Below are positions 49,107-57,997 of a stretch of 64,000 nucleotides of DNA, piece after piece (the stretch's first letter is position 1; the number at the start of each line of letters is the position of its first letter). The translations under genes and the position numbers were made by a program. This stretch comes from an uncultured Oscillospiraceae bacterium (GTDB lineage: Bacteria; Bacillota; Clostridia; Oscillospirales; Oscillospiraceae), in NCBI GenBank assembly GCA_947625045.1, contig CANQMW010000003.1, positions 124,001 through 188,000 of the forward strand, in the 5' to 3' direction. The notes under the pieces were generated by a model. The model made no database searches, had not been told where the DNA came from, and worked only from the letters and a program-made list of their open reading frames with translations.

Positions 49107-51302
49107 TCAGTAGCCGTTATACAGCGTGCTTATATCCTCCTGCTTCACTGCCTTGGCGCCCTCCTTCACGGCCCGGCCGTAGGGGAACGCCACGTAATCC
49201 GTGTCCATATCCAGCCCGCCGGTGATACGGGTGGACCAGCTGTCGCCGCCGGCGGTGGTGATATACCGCTTCTCCAGAAGGCCGTTGTCACCCATGGCGT
49301 AGACATAGCTCTGGCCGTTCTCCTGGCGGATGAACATGTTGTCCATCTGGAAGAAGGTGGTCATATCCATCTCCTGCTGGACCTTCTCCGAGGGGGCATA
49401 GTACACGCTCACGCCGTACCCCTCCCGCAGGTCCGCGTCCTCCCCCACCTCAATGGTGAAGGGATAGGTGGACACGTTGTTGTTGCCGTTTTCGTAATAA
49501 TAGTTCGTATCGTTGGAGGTCCCGGCGGGATACTGGGATATCTCCGTGATGGTCCCGTCCAGGGTATTGCCGCTGCGGTAATCCTCCACGGTCACCGTGT
49601 CGCCCACGTTCATGTAGGTCAGGTCGAATTCGCTCATATAGCAGCTGACGAAGTATCCGCCGCCGCCGGAGATCATGACCACGGGCTGCTCATTGGCCAG
49701 GGCCTCCTCCGGGGTGATGACGCTCTTGACCACGCCCGCGGTAGTGCACAGCACCTCGCCGTTGGACAGCTCGAATTCCTTCTCCTTCAGCTCCTGTTCC
49801 GCCACCCGCAGGGACAGGTTCAGATCCAGCAGCCGCTGCTCAGCGTCCTTGCGCATCCGGGCGATCTCCTCAGCGGTATAGTACTGGCCGGAATAGCCGC
49901 CGTAGAAGGAGCCGAAGTCATCCTCGGGCTCGTCGGACGCGGGGATATAGGGCTCATAGGCGGTGGGGACCACCTCGAAGCTCCACCGGCCGTGGACCAG
50001 CACCAGCCGCAGCTCAAAGGCCCGCAGCACATCCCCCTGCATGGAGTTGCCGTCCCGCATCTCAAAGACGATGTAATACTCCGCGCCGCTGGGTCCGTCG
50101 GTGGCCTCCGCGCCGGGGGTGGCGTCGGGGTCAGGGCTGGCGTCCGGGTCGGGGCTCTCGCTGGGCTCCGGGCTCTCGCTGGGAGAGGGAGACGGGGTGG
50201 GCGTGGGGGTCGGCGTGGCCTCCTGCGGGGTCACTTCCGGCTCCGGTGTATCCTGGGCCCAGGGCTCATCCTCCACCGGCGGCTCCGGGGTCTCCAGGGG
50301 CACGAAGGGCGCCTCGGTCACCGGCGCCTCCGTCACCGGCGCCTCGGTCACAGGGGCCTCCGTCACGGGAGCCTCCGTCACCGGTACATCCGTCACCGGC
50401 GCCTCCGTAGGCTCGCTCTCTATGGGCGGCTCGCCGCCTTCGCCCTCAGCCCGCAGGATCATGCTCCCATGGCGGGCGGGGGCCAGCAGGGCCCGCACCG
50501 CGTAGCCCTGCCCGGCGCCCACGGGCGTGGGCCGGGCCGCCAGAGCCACCGGCGCCACCGGCGCGGCGCCCTCCGGCTCATCGCTGATAAGGGGCATATC
50601 AGGCATCTGCCCTCCCGTATCCTCCGCCGGGGCGAAGGTGGGATCCGGCGAGGGGGTGGGCAGGGCCATGGTGAGGAGGCTTCGGATGGTGGCGTCGTTG
50701 ATGAGCCGGCCCTCCTCCCATACGAACACGTAGGGGTCTATCCGGGTGCCATTGCCCCCCTGGAAGCAGGGGACGGGCACGGGGATCAGGGGCTCAGGGA
50801 TGGGCTCCGACGTGACGGGCGGCATATAGTACCCGCCCCCGCCGGAACCGATCTTATACGTGGCGATCTCGTCCAGTTCCTCCTGGACGTCTTTGATATC
50901 CAGCTTTTTCTTCTCGATCTCGATGCGGGCCTTTTCCAGCTCCACCTCGCTGAGGGTGGTGTCGAAGGCGAGGATCTTGTCCCCCACCTGGACCTGCTGG
51001 CCCTCCTCCACGTATATCTCCGTGACGGTCTGGGTGCTGCTCAGATACACGGCCTGCATCTTGTCCGCCCGGACGGTGCCGCCGGTCTGGACCCGCTCGG
51101 CCCAGTCGTTGGTATAGCCCATCTGGCTCACCGGATACACGTTCACCGTCTGGCCCGAGGTGCGGTGCTGCAAATAGTAATATACGCCGCCCCCTGCTGC
51201 GCCGAACAGAATGAGGCACACCAGGACGACGGCCACCGCCTTGCGTCCCTTTCCCTTTTTCCGGGGCGGCCCTCCCGCCGCCGCGGCATGTTTACCAGGC
51301 AT
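49107..51302 (-). CDS. HlyD-like adaptor with a large Pro/Thr-rich insertion
   Basis: 731 residues. Basic N-terminus, one transmembrane helix (about 22-46), then a biotinyl-lipoyl half (AVYLSSTQTVTEIYVEEGQQVQVGDKIL). A helix near 118-148 (VELEKARIEIEKKKLDI) and another near 470-510 (EIARMRKDAEQRLLDLNL) are the two arms of the usual coiled-coil hairpin. About 310 residues intervene, much of it Pro/Glu/Thr/Ser-rich with VTEAP repeats. The second lipoyl half, beta-barrel and end domain follow. Far longer than usual (350-450). Overlaps the ATPase gene by eleven bases. Confidence 0.82.
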   Translation of the reverse strand: MPGKHAAAAGGPPRKKGKGRKAVAVVLVCLILFGAAGGGVYYYLQHRTSGQTVNVYPVSQMGYTNDWAERVQTGGTVRADKMQAVYLSSTQTVTEIYVEEGQQVQVGDKILAFDTTLSEVELEKARIEIEKKKLDIKDVQEELDEIATYKIGSGGGGYYMPPVTSEPIPEPLIPVPVPCFQGGNGTRIDPYVFVWEEGRLINDATIRSLLTMALPTPSPDPTFAPAEDTGGQMPDMPLISDEPEGAAPVAPVALAARPTPVGAGQGYAVRALLAPARHGSMILRAEGEGGEPPIESEPTEAPVTDVPVTEAPVTEAPVTEAPVTEAPVTEAPFVPLETPEPPVEDEPWAQDTPEPEVTPQEATPTPTPTPSPSPSESPEPSESPDPDASPDPDATPGAEATDGPSGAEYYIVFEMRDGNSMQGDVLRAFELRLVLVHGRWSFEVVPTAYEPYIPASDEPEDDFGSFYGGYSGQYYTAEEIARMRKDAEQRLLDLNLSLRVAEQELKEKEFELSNGEVLCTTAGVVKSVITPEEALANEQPVVMISGGGGYFVSCYMSEFDLTYMNVGDTVTVEDYRSGNTLDGTITEISQYPAGTSNDTNYYYENGNNNVSTYPFTIEVGEDADLREGYGVSVYYAPSEKVQQEMDMTTFFQMDNMFIRQENGQSYVYAMGDNGLLEKRYITTAGGDSWSTRITGGLDMDTDYVAFPYGRAVKEGAKAVKQEDISTLYNGY
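50310..50409 (-). repeat. 15-bp tandem repeats encoding PVTEA units
   Basis: About six imperfect copies of a 15-base unit encode successive VTEAP/VTDVP pentapeptides inside the adaptor gene. Copies differ mostly at third positions. Tandem in-frame repeats can change copy number by slippage without shifting the frame. Confidence 0.8.
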
Positions 51303-51987
51303 CTCCTACTCCTCCTTCTCCCTCCGCCATCAGCCGTCCGTCCAGTATACGGCGCACGCGCTTGGCCCGCTGGCCCACGGCGGGCTCATGGGTGATGAGC
51401 ACGATGGTGGTGCCGGCGGCGTTCAGCTGGTCAAAAAGGTCCATGACCTGATGGCCGGAGGTGCTGTCCAGCGCGCCCGTGGGCTCGTCGGCCAGCAGTA
51501 TTTTTGGTTCGTTTATCATGGCGCGGGCGATGGCGACCCGCTGCTGCTGGCCGCCGGAGAGCTGGTTGGGCATAAAGTCCACCCTGTCCCCCAGGCCCAC
51601 CATCTCCAGGGCCTTCTCCGCCCGGCGGGACCGCTCCCGCTTCTTCACGCCCGCGTAGAGAAGCGGCAGCGCCACATTGTCCCGGGCCGAGAGCTTGGGC
51701 AGCAGGTAAAAGCTCTGGAACACGAAGCCCAGCGTGGAATTGCGCACGTCCGCCAAATGGTTCTCCGAGGCCCGGGAGATATCCTCCCCGTTGAGGGAAT
51801 AGCTCCCCGACGTGGGCACGTCCAGGCACCCGATGATGTTCATCAGAGTGGTCTTGCCGGAGCCCGACGGCCCCATGATGGCAAGGTAGTCCCCCTCGCC
51901 GATGGTCAGATTCACGTCTTTGAGGATCTTGACCACTTCCCGGCCCTGGGGATAGTCCTTGCATATGTCCTTCATCTCAAGCAGCAT
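51292..51987 (-). CDS. MacB/LolD-type ABC transporter ATPase
   Basis: About 231 residues from [15 protein letters not shown] (GTG two codons earlier is an alternative). Walker [11 protein letters not shown]-loop [10 protein letters not shown], signature LSGGQQQR, Walker B ILLADEP, D-loop GALDS and H-loop THEP are intact. Powers the FtsX-like permease. Lies between the two adaptor genes. Confidence 0.94.
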   Translation of the reverse strand: MLLEMKDICKDYPQGREVVKILKDVNLTIGEGDYLAIMGPSGSGKTTLMNIIGCLDVPTSGSYSLNGEDISRASENHLADVRNSTLGFVFQSFYLLPKLSARDNVALPLLYAGVKKRERSRRAEKALEMVGLGDRVDFMPNQLSGGQQQRVAIARAMINEPKILLADEPTGALDSTSGHQVMDLFDQLNAAGTTIVLITHEPAVGQRAKRVRRILDGRLMAEGEGGVGDAW

Positions 51988-51999
51988 GGCCACACCCCG

Positions 52000-53277
52000 T
52001 CAGAAACCGGCCCCGGCCATCATCTCACCGCCGGCCTCTCCGGTCATGGCGGCCTCTTCGGCGGCCTCCGGGTCATACTTCTCCGCGGCCCGGCCCTCCT
52101 CCAGGCCCTCCTCGGGCATGGCGATGTAGTCGTCCTCAGAAAGGCCCTCCACTATCTCGCAGGCGCCGGTCATCTCATCCGTCTCGCCCAGGGTCACGGC
52201 CCGCTTTTCCAGCTTGCCCTTGCCGTTGTCCGCCCACACATAGGCGGAGCCGTCCTCCTCATAGGCGATGAAGTACATGGGCAGCATGGGCCCGGCGGGC
52301 TCCGTCTCCTCTTCCTCGCCGTTGTCCGGTTCTATGTACACGTGCTGGCCCAATATGAGCCCGTCGGTGCTGTCCAGTTCGATATAAAACGGATACTTGC
52401 TGGACTGGGTCATCTCGTCGGAGCCGGAGGAGGAGATATACACCATGCCGTTATTGTCGTTCTTCACCGGGTTTTCCCAGTCGATCATGGAAAGGCTCCC
52501 GGTCCAGGTCTGTTCTGCGTCCACCCGGGAGCGGATGCGCATGGGCATGCCCTCGGTGAGGGCGTAGGCGTTCATCTCGTTGATGTTGCCCTGCACCCGC
52601 AGGCGGGTCACGTCGGTGACGGTGATGAACCCCACGCTGGTGTCGCCGCCGTTGTCCCCGCCGCCGTAGTAGCTGTAGGGGTCCACATAGCTGCTGCCGG
52701 TCTCGTCCACGGTCATGACCCGGCCGGCGATGGGGGAATATACCACCGCGTCCTCCATGGACGCCTCCATGGAGGCGATGTCCCGCTCCTTCATGGAGAT
52801 ATTGTACTGGGCCTCCCGTATCTCCGCCTTGCGGGAGTCTATCTCCAGGGTATAGCTGAGCTTGTCGCCCTCCTTGGCCTTGTCCCGCTCCTTTTCCAGC
52901 TCCGCGATGGAGTTGTTGGCCGCGGCGATGGTGTTCTCGTAGCCCTCTTTGTCCAGATACAGCTTCTCCAGGTCCAGCTGCATCTTCTCCATATCGTAGG
53001 TGAACAGCGGGTCGCCCTCTTTGACCATGTCGCCCACTTCCACGTATGTCTCCTGCACGGACTTGTTGCTGTCCCGCTTCACGTCCGCGGTCTGGCCCGC
53101 CACCACCTTACCGGCGTAGCGGTCCGCCAGACCCACGGGCCCCATGGCCGCCAGGTCCGAGACCTTTTGTACGCTCACGGCGTCGCCCGGCGCGCTCTTA
53201 TTGCCGCCCAGCTCACAGCCGGCCAACAGACACAGGATAAGGCCGCCCGCCAGGACCGCCGCTGCCGCTCGCTTCAT
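52000..53277 (-). CDS. HlyD/MacA-like adaptor lipoprotein
   Basis: 425 residues from MKRAAAAVLAGG; GGGAGG precedes the ATG at 53277. Lipoprotein signal with lipobox LLAGC near residue 19. Then biotinyl-lipoyl half, a coiled-coil hairpin (LEKLYLDKEGYENTIAAANN and SIAELEKERDKAKEGD), second lipoyl half (VVYSPIAGRVMTV), beta-barrel and an end domain; the C-terminus is Met/Gly/Glu-rich. A MacA-like partner of the ABC exporter. First gene of the operon. Confidence 0.88.
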   Translation of the reverse strand: MKRAAAAVLAGGLILCLLAGCELGGNKSAPGDAVSVQKVSDLAAMGPVGLADRYAGKVVAGQTADVKRDSNKSVQETYVEVGDMVKEGDPLFTYDMEKMQLDLEKLYLDKEGYENTIAAANNSIAELEKERDKAKEGDKLSYTLEIDSRKAEIREAQYNISMKERDIASMEASMEDAVVYSPIAGRVMTVDETGSSYVDPYSYYGGGDNGGDTSVGFITVTDVTRLRVQGNINEMNAYALTEGMPMRIRSRVDAEQTWTGSLSMIDWENPVKNDNNGMVYISSSGSDEMTQSSKYPFYIELDSTDGLILGQHVYIEPDNGEEEETEPAGPMLPMYFIAYEEDGSAYVWADNGKGKLEKRAVTLGETDEMTGACEIVEGLSEDDYIAMPEEGLEEGRAAEKYDPEAAEEAAMTGEAGGEMMAGAGF

Positions 53278-53341
53278 AGCATCCTCCCGATAAAACGCCG
53301 CTTCTTTCCCTTCCGCCGGACCCCTTCGGACCGGCCTCTCT

Positions 53342-53370
53342 ATCATATAACTTTTTCTTAGGAAAGTAAA
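53342..53370 (-). promoter_or_regulatory. Promoter of the MacAB-like operon
   Basis: TTTACT (53365-53370) and TATGAT (53342-53347), 17-base spacer on the minus strand. Confidence 0.6.
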
Positions 53371-53415
53371 CGGCAGATTTATTAAGATTTGCTTAAAGCA
53401 CCCTCCCCCGGCGCG

Positions 53416-53444
53416 TTGACAATCGGGCCTGGGAGGGATATACT
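53416..53444 (+). promoter_or_regulatory. Promoter of the DMT permease gene
   Basis: TTGACA (53416-53421) and TATACT (53439-53444), 17-base spacer, 49 bases before the coding start. Confidence 0.8.
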
Positions 53445-53492
53445 GCTCTCAATGTCCGCGGCGGCGCGGCCGCCGGAAAAGAGGTACCCTTT

Positions 53493-54428
53493 TTGAAACT
53501 CCGTGACCTGAAAAACCCCGCTCTCCTGCTCCTGGCCGCCCTGGTCTGGGGCGTGGCCTTTGTGGCCCAGAAGGAGGGCATGAACTATATCGGCCCTTTC
53601 ACCTATAATGCCGTCCGTTTCACGCTGGGCGGGCTGTGCCTGGCGGCGGTGCTGCCCCTGCTGGATAAGTTCCGCTCCCGGGACGGTGCCTTTGAAAAGG
53701 GCAGCCGCCGGGACATCCTTGTGGGCGGGCTGTGCTGCGGGCTGGCGCTTTTCTTCGCCGCCGACATCCAGCAGGTGGGCGTGTCCCTCCAGGACGCCTC
53801 TACCAATGTGGGCAAGGCGGGATTCATCACCACCGGCTACTGCGCCCTGGTGCCGGTGGCGAGCCTGATACTCTTGAAGAAAAAGTCCCCGCCCCTGGTA
53901 TGGCTGGGCGTGGGCGTGACGGTGATAGGGCTCTTCTGCCTGTGCATGATGGACGGCCTCATGGCAGGCCAGGGGGTGCATTTCGATAAGAGCGACCCCT
54001 ACCTTCTGCTGTCGGCTGTGGGCTTCACCGCCCACATCCTGGTCATCGACCACTTCTCCCCCAAGGCGGACGGGGTACGCTTAAGCTGCGTGCAGTTTCT
54101 GACGGCCGGGCTCCTCAGCGCGCCGGTGATGCTCCTCGTAGAAAAGCCCGCGGCGGCGGACATCCTGGCCTGCTGGCTGCCCATCGGCTACGCGGCGGTG
54201 TTCAGCTGCGGCGTGGGTTACACATTGCAGGTGGTGGCCCAGAAGAACGTCCACCCGGCGGTGGCCTCTCTCATCCTCAGCCTGGAGAGCGTCTTTTCCG
54301 TGCTGGCGGGCTATGTGCTCATGCCCGGCTCCACCCTCACCGGCTGGGAGATAACGGGGTGCGCGCTGGTGTTCGCCGCGGTGGTCATGGTCCAGCTGGC
54401 CCCTCAGGACAAGGTGCGGCAGAGCTGA
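53493..54428 (+). CDS. DMT superfamily (EamA) permease
   Basis: 311 residues from a TTG start at 53493 with AAGAGGT eight bases upstream. Ten transmembrane helices in two EamA repeats: ALLLLAALVWGVAFVAQKEGM and LLLSAVGFTAHILVIDH begin the two halves, and VASLILSLESVFSVLAGYV is the typical late motif. Substrate not evident. Ends at a strong terminator. Confidence 0.88.
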   Translation: MKLRDLKNPALLLLAALVWGVAFVAQKEGMNYIGPFTYNAVRFTLGGLCLAAVLPLLDKFRSRDGAFEKGSRRDILVGGLCCGLALFFAADIQQVGVSLQDASTNVGKAGFITTGYCALVPVASLILLKKKSPPLVWLGVGVTVIGLFCLCMMDGLMAGQGVHFDKSDPYLLLSAVGFTAHILVIDHFSPKADGVRLSCVQFLTAGLLSAPVMLLVEKPAAADILACWLPIGYAAVFSCGVGYTLQVVAQKNVHPAVASLILSLESVFSVLAGYVLMPGSTLTGWEITGCALVFAAVVMVQLAPQDKVRQS

Positions 54429-54439
54429 GAATTTCAGAA

Positions 54440-54476
54440 GAAAACGGCGCTTTTATAAGGCGCCGTTTTCTTTTTT
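54440..54476. terminator. Terminator between the DMT permease and amino-acid ABC genes
   Basis: An eleven-base-pair stem (54440-54450 with 54460-54470) followed by TTTTTT on the plus strand and, in reverse, by A-rich sequence. Serves the convergent pair. Confidence 0.85.
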
Positions 54477-54484
54477 GCCCTTTG

Positions 54485-55288
54485 TCAGTCGGCCGCCTCA
54501 GGCTGGGCGGTGATGTCGGAGCCGAAGTACTTCTCGCTCAGTTCGGAGAGGGTACCGTCCTCTCGCATGGCGGCGATGGCCTCATTGACGGCCTCCCGGA
54601 GGGACGCGGTCTCCTCCCCCTTCCGCAGGGGGATGGACACCAGGTTGGCCTCCTCGGTGTAGGCCACGATCTTCAAAGGCGCGTCGGGCTGCTGGGCGAG
54701 GTAGTCCAGCACGGACACCTCCGCGTTCAGGGTGGCGTCCGCCCGGCCGGACTGGACCATCTGCATGGTCTCTCCCAGGGAGTCCACGCCCTCGCAGGTG
54801 GCGCCGTAGTCCTCCGCCAGCTCCATATAGGTGCTGCCGATGCTGTTGGAGGTGGTCTTGCCATCCAGGTCCTCGAAGGACTTTATGTCCTCGTTGTCCT
54901 CCCGGACCACCAGGGCGGTGCGGATGTAGGCGTAGGGGTCGGTGAAGTCGTACTTCTCGCTCCGCTCCTCGGTCACGTCCACGCCGTTGATGACCATGTC
55001 ATACCGCTTGGAGTCCATCCCGGCGAACAGGCCGTCCCACTCGCCCTCGATGAATTCCGCCTCCACGCCCAGGTACTGGGCGATATACTGCCCCACCTCC
55101 ACGTCGAAGCCAACCAGCTCGTCGTCCTCGTTGTGGTAGGTCCAGGGGGCCCATGTGCCCTCCATGGCGATGGTGAGCACGCCCTTGTCCTGCACCTGCG
55201 CCAGCAGGTCATCCTCCGCGGCAAAAGCCCCCGCGCCCAGGCACAGGCACAGCGCCGCTGCGCACAGTATAGCTACGATCCTCTTCAT
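54485..55288 (-). CDS. Amino-acid ABC transporter substrate-binding protein
   Basis: 267 residues, family 3 solute-binding. Signal peptide MKRIVAILCAAALCLC...AFAA. Ligand-site features GTWAPWTYHNEDDELVGFDVE, FTDPYAYIRTALVV, and GRADATLNAEVSVLDYL. The TWAPW and conserved Asp in VGFDVE indicate a polar amino acid such as glutamine, cystine or arginine; which is not clear. No lipobox, so it may be released or bound through the permease. Confidence 0.9.
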   Translation of the reverse strand: MKRIVAILCAAALCLCLGAGAFAAEDDLLAQVQDKGVLTIAMEGTWAPWTYHNEDDELVGFDVEVGQYIAQYLGVEAEFIEGEWDGLFAGMDSKRYDMVINGVDVTEERSEKYDFTDPYAYIRTALVVREDNEDIKSFEDLDGKTTSNSIGSTYMELAEDYGATCEGVDSLGETMQMVQSGRADATLNAEVSVLDYLAQQPDAPLKIVAYTEEANLVSIPLRKGEETASLREAVNEAIAAMREDGTLSELSEKYFGSDITAQPEAAD

Positions 55289-55290
55289 GC

Positions 55291-56034
55291 TTATTCATCC
55301 TTTCTGTCCAGGGAGCGGAGGAATGACTGTATCCGCTCCAATTTCTGCTCCTTGAAAAATTCCCCCGTGGGCGCCGACGCCAGGGCCACGCCCTCGTCCA
55401 TAAATAACACATGGGTGGAGGCGCTGCGGGCAAAGCTCATCTCGTGGGTCACCACAACCATGGTCATGCCGTCCCTTGCCAGGTCCCGCATCACGTCCAG
55501 CACCCCGCCGATGAGCTCCGGGTCCAGGGCGCTGGTTGGCTCGTCGAAGAAGATGACGTCCGGCTCCCCGGCCACCGCCCGGGCGATGGCCACCCGCTGC
55601 TGCTGTCCGCCGGAGAGCTGGTTGGGGTAGGACGCCCTCTTGTCGGCGAGACCCACCCGCTCCAATGCGGCCATGGCCCGCTCCTCCGCCTCCCGCTTCG
55701 CCATTTTCCGGGCCACGATGAGCCCCTCGGTCACATTTTGCAGCGCGGTCTTGTTGGCGAATAAGTTAAAGCTCTGGAACACGAAGGCGGTGTGCCGCCG
55801 GTAGGCGGCGATGTCCTTCCGGGAAAGGGACGGCATATCCATCTCCTGCCCCAGGAACGTCATGGTCCCGGCGTCGGCCCGCTCCAGAAAGTTCAGGCAC
55901 CGCAAGAGCGTGGTCTTGCCGCCCCCGGAGGGGCCCAGCACCGCCAGCACGTCCCCCTTCTCCAGGGACAGGTCCACACCTTTTAATATCTCATGGCCTT
56001 CAAAGCTCTTTTTGAGCCCTCTCACCTCAAGCAC
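55291..56034 (-). CDS. Amino-acid ABC transporter ATPase, GlnQ type
   Basis: 247 residues. Walker A GPSGGGKTT, Q-loop FVFQSFNLFANKTALQNVTEG, signature LSGGQQQR, Walker B VIFFDEP, H-loop THEM. Overlaps the permease gene by eight bases and ends two bases before the substrate-binding gene. Confidence 0.94.
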   Translation of the reverse strand: MLEVRGLKKSFEGHEILKGVDLSLEKGDVLAVLGPSGGGKTTLLRCLNFLERADAGTMTFLGQEMDMPSLSRKDIAAYRRHTAFVFQSFNLFANKTALQNVTEGLIVARKMAKREAEERAMAALERVGLADKRASYPNQLSGGQQQRVAIARAVAGEPDVIFFDEPTSALDPELIGGVLDVMRDLARDGMTMVVVTHEMSFARSASTHVLFMDEGVALASAPTGEFFKEQKLERIQSFLRSLDRKDE

Positions 56035-56710
56035 GGATGACGTTCCCCCCGTTCATGGCGTTCAGCTTCCTCTCCCCCAGCCGCTGCAGCCAGGTGATGA
56101 CCGTGCAGAACAGGAGGTATATAAGCGCCACCTCGGCGTACAGCGCCAGGTGCTCGTAAGTCCGGCCCGCCACCCGCTGGGTGGTCATGAACATCTCCGT
56201 CACCGTGATGTTGGCGGCCAGGGAGGTGTCCTTCACCATGCTGATAAGGGAATTGGACAGCGGCGGGAACGCGGTGCGAAAGGCCTGGGGCAGCACGATG
56301 CGGCGCATGATCTGGATATAGCTCATGCCCACGCAGTAGCCCGCCTCCATCTGCCCTCTGGGCACCGCCTCGATGGCGGCCCGGACGGTCTCGGCGCAGT
56401 AGGCCCCCTCGTTCAGCGCGAACACCGCCACCGCGCAGGGGAAGGCCGGCAGCACCAGCCCCAGGTCTGGCAGGCCAAAGTAGACGAGGTAGAGCTGTAC
56501 CAAAAGGGGCGTGCCCCTTATTATCCAGATATAAAACCGGACGATCTGCCGAAGGCCCTTTATGTCCGCGATCTGGACCATGGCGCAGGCCACCGCGATG
56601 ATGAGCGCCAGGGCGAAGGAGATGACCGTCAGGGGGATGGTCACCAGAAGCCCCTGGCCCAATATGCGGGGAAAGCTGGATATGAGTATGTCAAGTACCC
56701 GTTCGCTCAA
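56027..56710 (-). CDS. Amino-acid ABC transporter permease
   Basis: 227 residues from a TTG start with GGAGAC upstream. HisM-family permease with five or so transmembrane helices and the EAA-like loop EAGYCVGMSYIQIMRRIVLPQAFRTAFPPL. Forms a homodimer for the neighbouring ATPase. Gene order permease-ATPase-binding protein is coupled. Confidence 0.9.
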   Translation of the reverse strand: MSERVLDILISSFPRILGQGLLVTIPLTVISFALALIIAVACAMVQIADIKGLRQIVRFYIWIIRGTPLLVQLYLVYFGLPDLGLVLPAFPCAVAVFALNEGAYCAETVRAAIEAVPRGQMEAGYCVGMSYIQIMRRIVLPQAFRTAFPPLSNSLISMVKDTSLAANITVTEMFMTTQRVAGRTYEHLALYAEVALIYLLFCTVITWLQRLGERKLNAMNGGNVIRA

Positions 56711-56734
56711 GATATGTCTCCGTCGTTTGAATTT

Positions 56735-57853
56735 TTACCCCTCGAAGCACTTGGTCACGGCCTGGAGGGTCTGGATGATGGGCAGGTGCTGGGGGCACAC
56801 GCCCTCGCACTGGCCGCACTGGATGCAGTCGGAGGGCTTTCCGCCCTTTTTCGTGAGCTGCTCGTAGGAGGTGAAGTTCACGCTCCAGCCCTTCTCCTCC
56901 GCCTCCCGCATCTGCTCGTTGTAGATGGAAAAATACTGGGGGATGGCGATGTGCATGGGGCAGCCGGCGGTGCAGTAGGCGCAGCCGGTGCAGGGCACGG
57001 CGATCTGGCCCAGGATGACCTCCGCCGCCTTAAAGAGCATCTGCTTCTCCTCTTCCGTGAGGGGCTGGAAGTTCTCCATATATCCCGTGTTGTCCTCCAT
57101 CTGGGCCAGGGAGCTCATGCCGGAGAGCACCACCATGACGTTATCCAGGCTCGCGGCGAACCGCACCGCCCAGGAGGATACGGAGGCGGCGGGGTCCCGG
57201 CCCTTCATCATGGCCTCCGCCTGGGGCGGGACCTTGGCCAACGTGCCGCCCTTCACCGGCTCCATGACGATGACGGGCTTGCCGTGCTTGACGCACACCT
57301 CATAGCAGCCCCGGGACTGGACCCATTCGCTCTCCCAGTCCAGGTAGTTCAATTGCAGCTGCACGAACTCCATCTCCGGGTGCTTTGTGAGGATGGCGTC
57401 CAAGGTCTCCGGGGTGTCGTGGAAGGAAAAGCCCGCGTGCTTTACAAGGCCCTGGGCCTTCTTCTCCAAAAGCCAGTTGAAGCAGTCGAACTTTTCATAT
57501 TTCGCGAGGCTGTCCGCCTCGATGCCGTGGAGCAGGTAGTAGTCGAAGTACCCCGCCCCGGTCTTTTCCAATTGGGCGTTGAACACCTTGTCCCGGTCCT
57601 CGAAGCTGTCGAAAAAGCCGGAATGGAGCTTGGTTGCCAGGGTGAAGCTGTCCCGGGGATGGCGGTCCACCAGTATCTCCTTCGCGGCCTCCTCGCTCTT
57701 GAAGTTGCAGTACATCCAGGCGGTATCGAAATATGTAAAGCCCTTCTCCAAAAAGACGTCCACCATCTTCTTGGCCTGGTCCATATCGATCTTTCCCGCG
57801 TCGTTGGGGTCCAGGGTCGGCAGGCGCATGAGCCCGAAGCCCAGCTTTTTCAT
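56735..57853 (-). CDS. Aldo/keto reductase with C-terminal 4Fe-4S domain
   Basis: 372 residues. Aldo/keto reductase domain 1-270 with YFDTAWMYCN (catalytic Asp and Tyr), LATKLH (Lys) and YYLLHGIE (His), so the full tetrad is present. The C-terminal part holds CTGCAYCTAGCP and CIQCGQCEGVCP, two 4Fe-4S cluster motifs. Redox enzymes of this build are common in anaerobes; substrate unknown. It stands in contrast to the tetrad-less paralogue at 24797-25642. Has its own promoter; the ABC genes 24 bases downstream may be co-transcribed. Confidence 0.9.
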   Translation of the reverse strand: MKKLGFGLMRLPTLDPNDAGKIDMDQAKKMVDVFLEKGFTYFDTAWMYCNFKSEEAAKEILVDRHPRDSFTLATKLHSGFFDSFEDRDKVFNAQLEKTGAGYFDYYLLHGIEADSLAKYEKFDCFNWLLEKKAQGLVKHAGFSFHDTPETLDAILTKHPEMEFVQLQLNYLDWESEWVQSRGCYEVCVKHGKPVIVMEPVKGGTLAKVPPQAEAMMKGRDPAASVSSWAVRFAASLDNVMVVLSGMSSLAQMEDNTGYMENFQPLTEEEKQMLFKAAEVILGQIAVPCTGCAYCTAGCPMHIAIPQYFSIYNEQMREAEEKGWSVNFTSYEQLTKKGGKPSDCIQCGQCEGVCPQHLPIIQTLQAVTKCFEG

Positions 57854-57888
57854 CGTGCAGCCTCCTTATTAAAGTAAAATGCTTTAAC

Positions 57889-57917
57889 AGTATAATATCA
57901 TATACGTCAAATTGCAA
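57889..57917 (-). promoter_or_regulatory. Promoter of the Fe-S aldo/keto reductase gene
   Basis: TTGCAA (57912-57917) and TATACT (57889-57894), 17-base spacer on the minus strand; AAGGAGG follows before the start. Confidence 0.7.
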
Positions 57918-57949
57918 TCGATTTTATAGGAAATGGCGTTTTTCACAGG

Positions 57950-57983
57950 AATACCCCGGAGAGCTGCGGCCCTCCGGGGTATT
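57950..57983 (-). terminator. Terminator hairpin after gltD
   Basis: AATACCCCGGAG/CTCCGGGGTATT, a twelve-base-pair stem 15 bases beyond the gltD stop. The U-tract is short. Confidence 0.6.
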
Positions 57984-57997
57984 TTACCTATCCTGTT

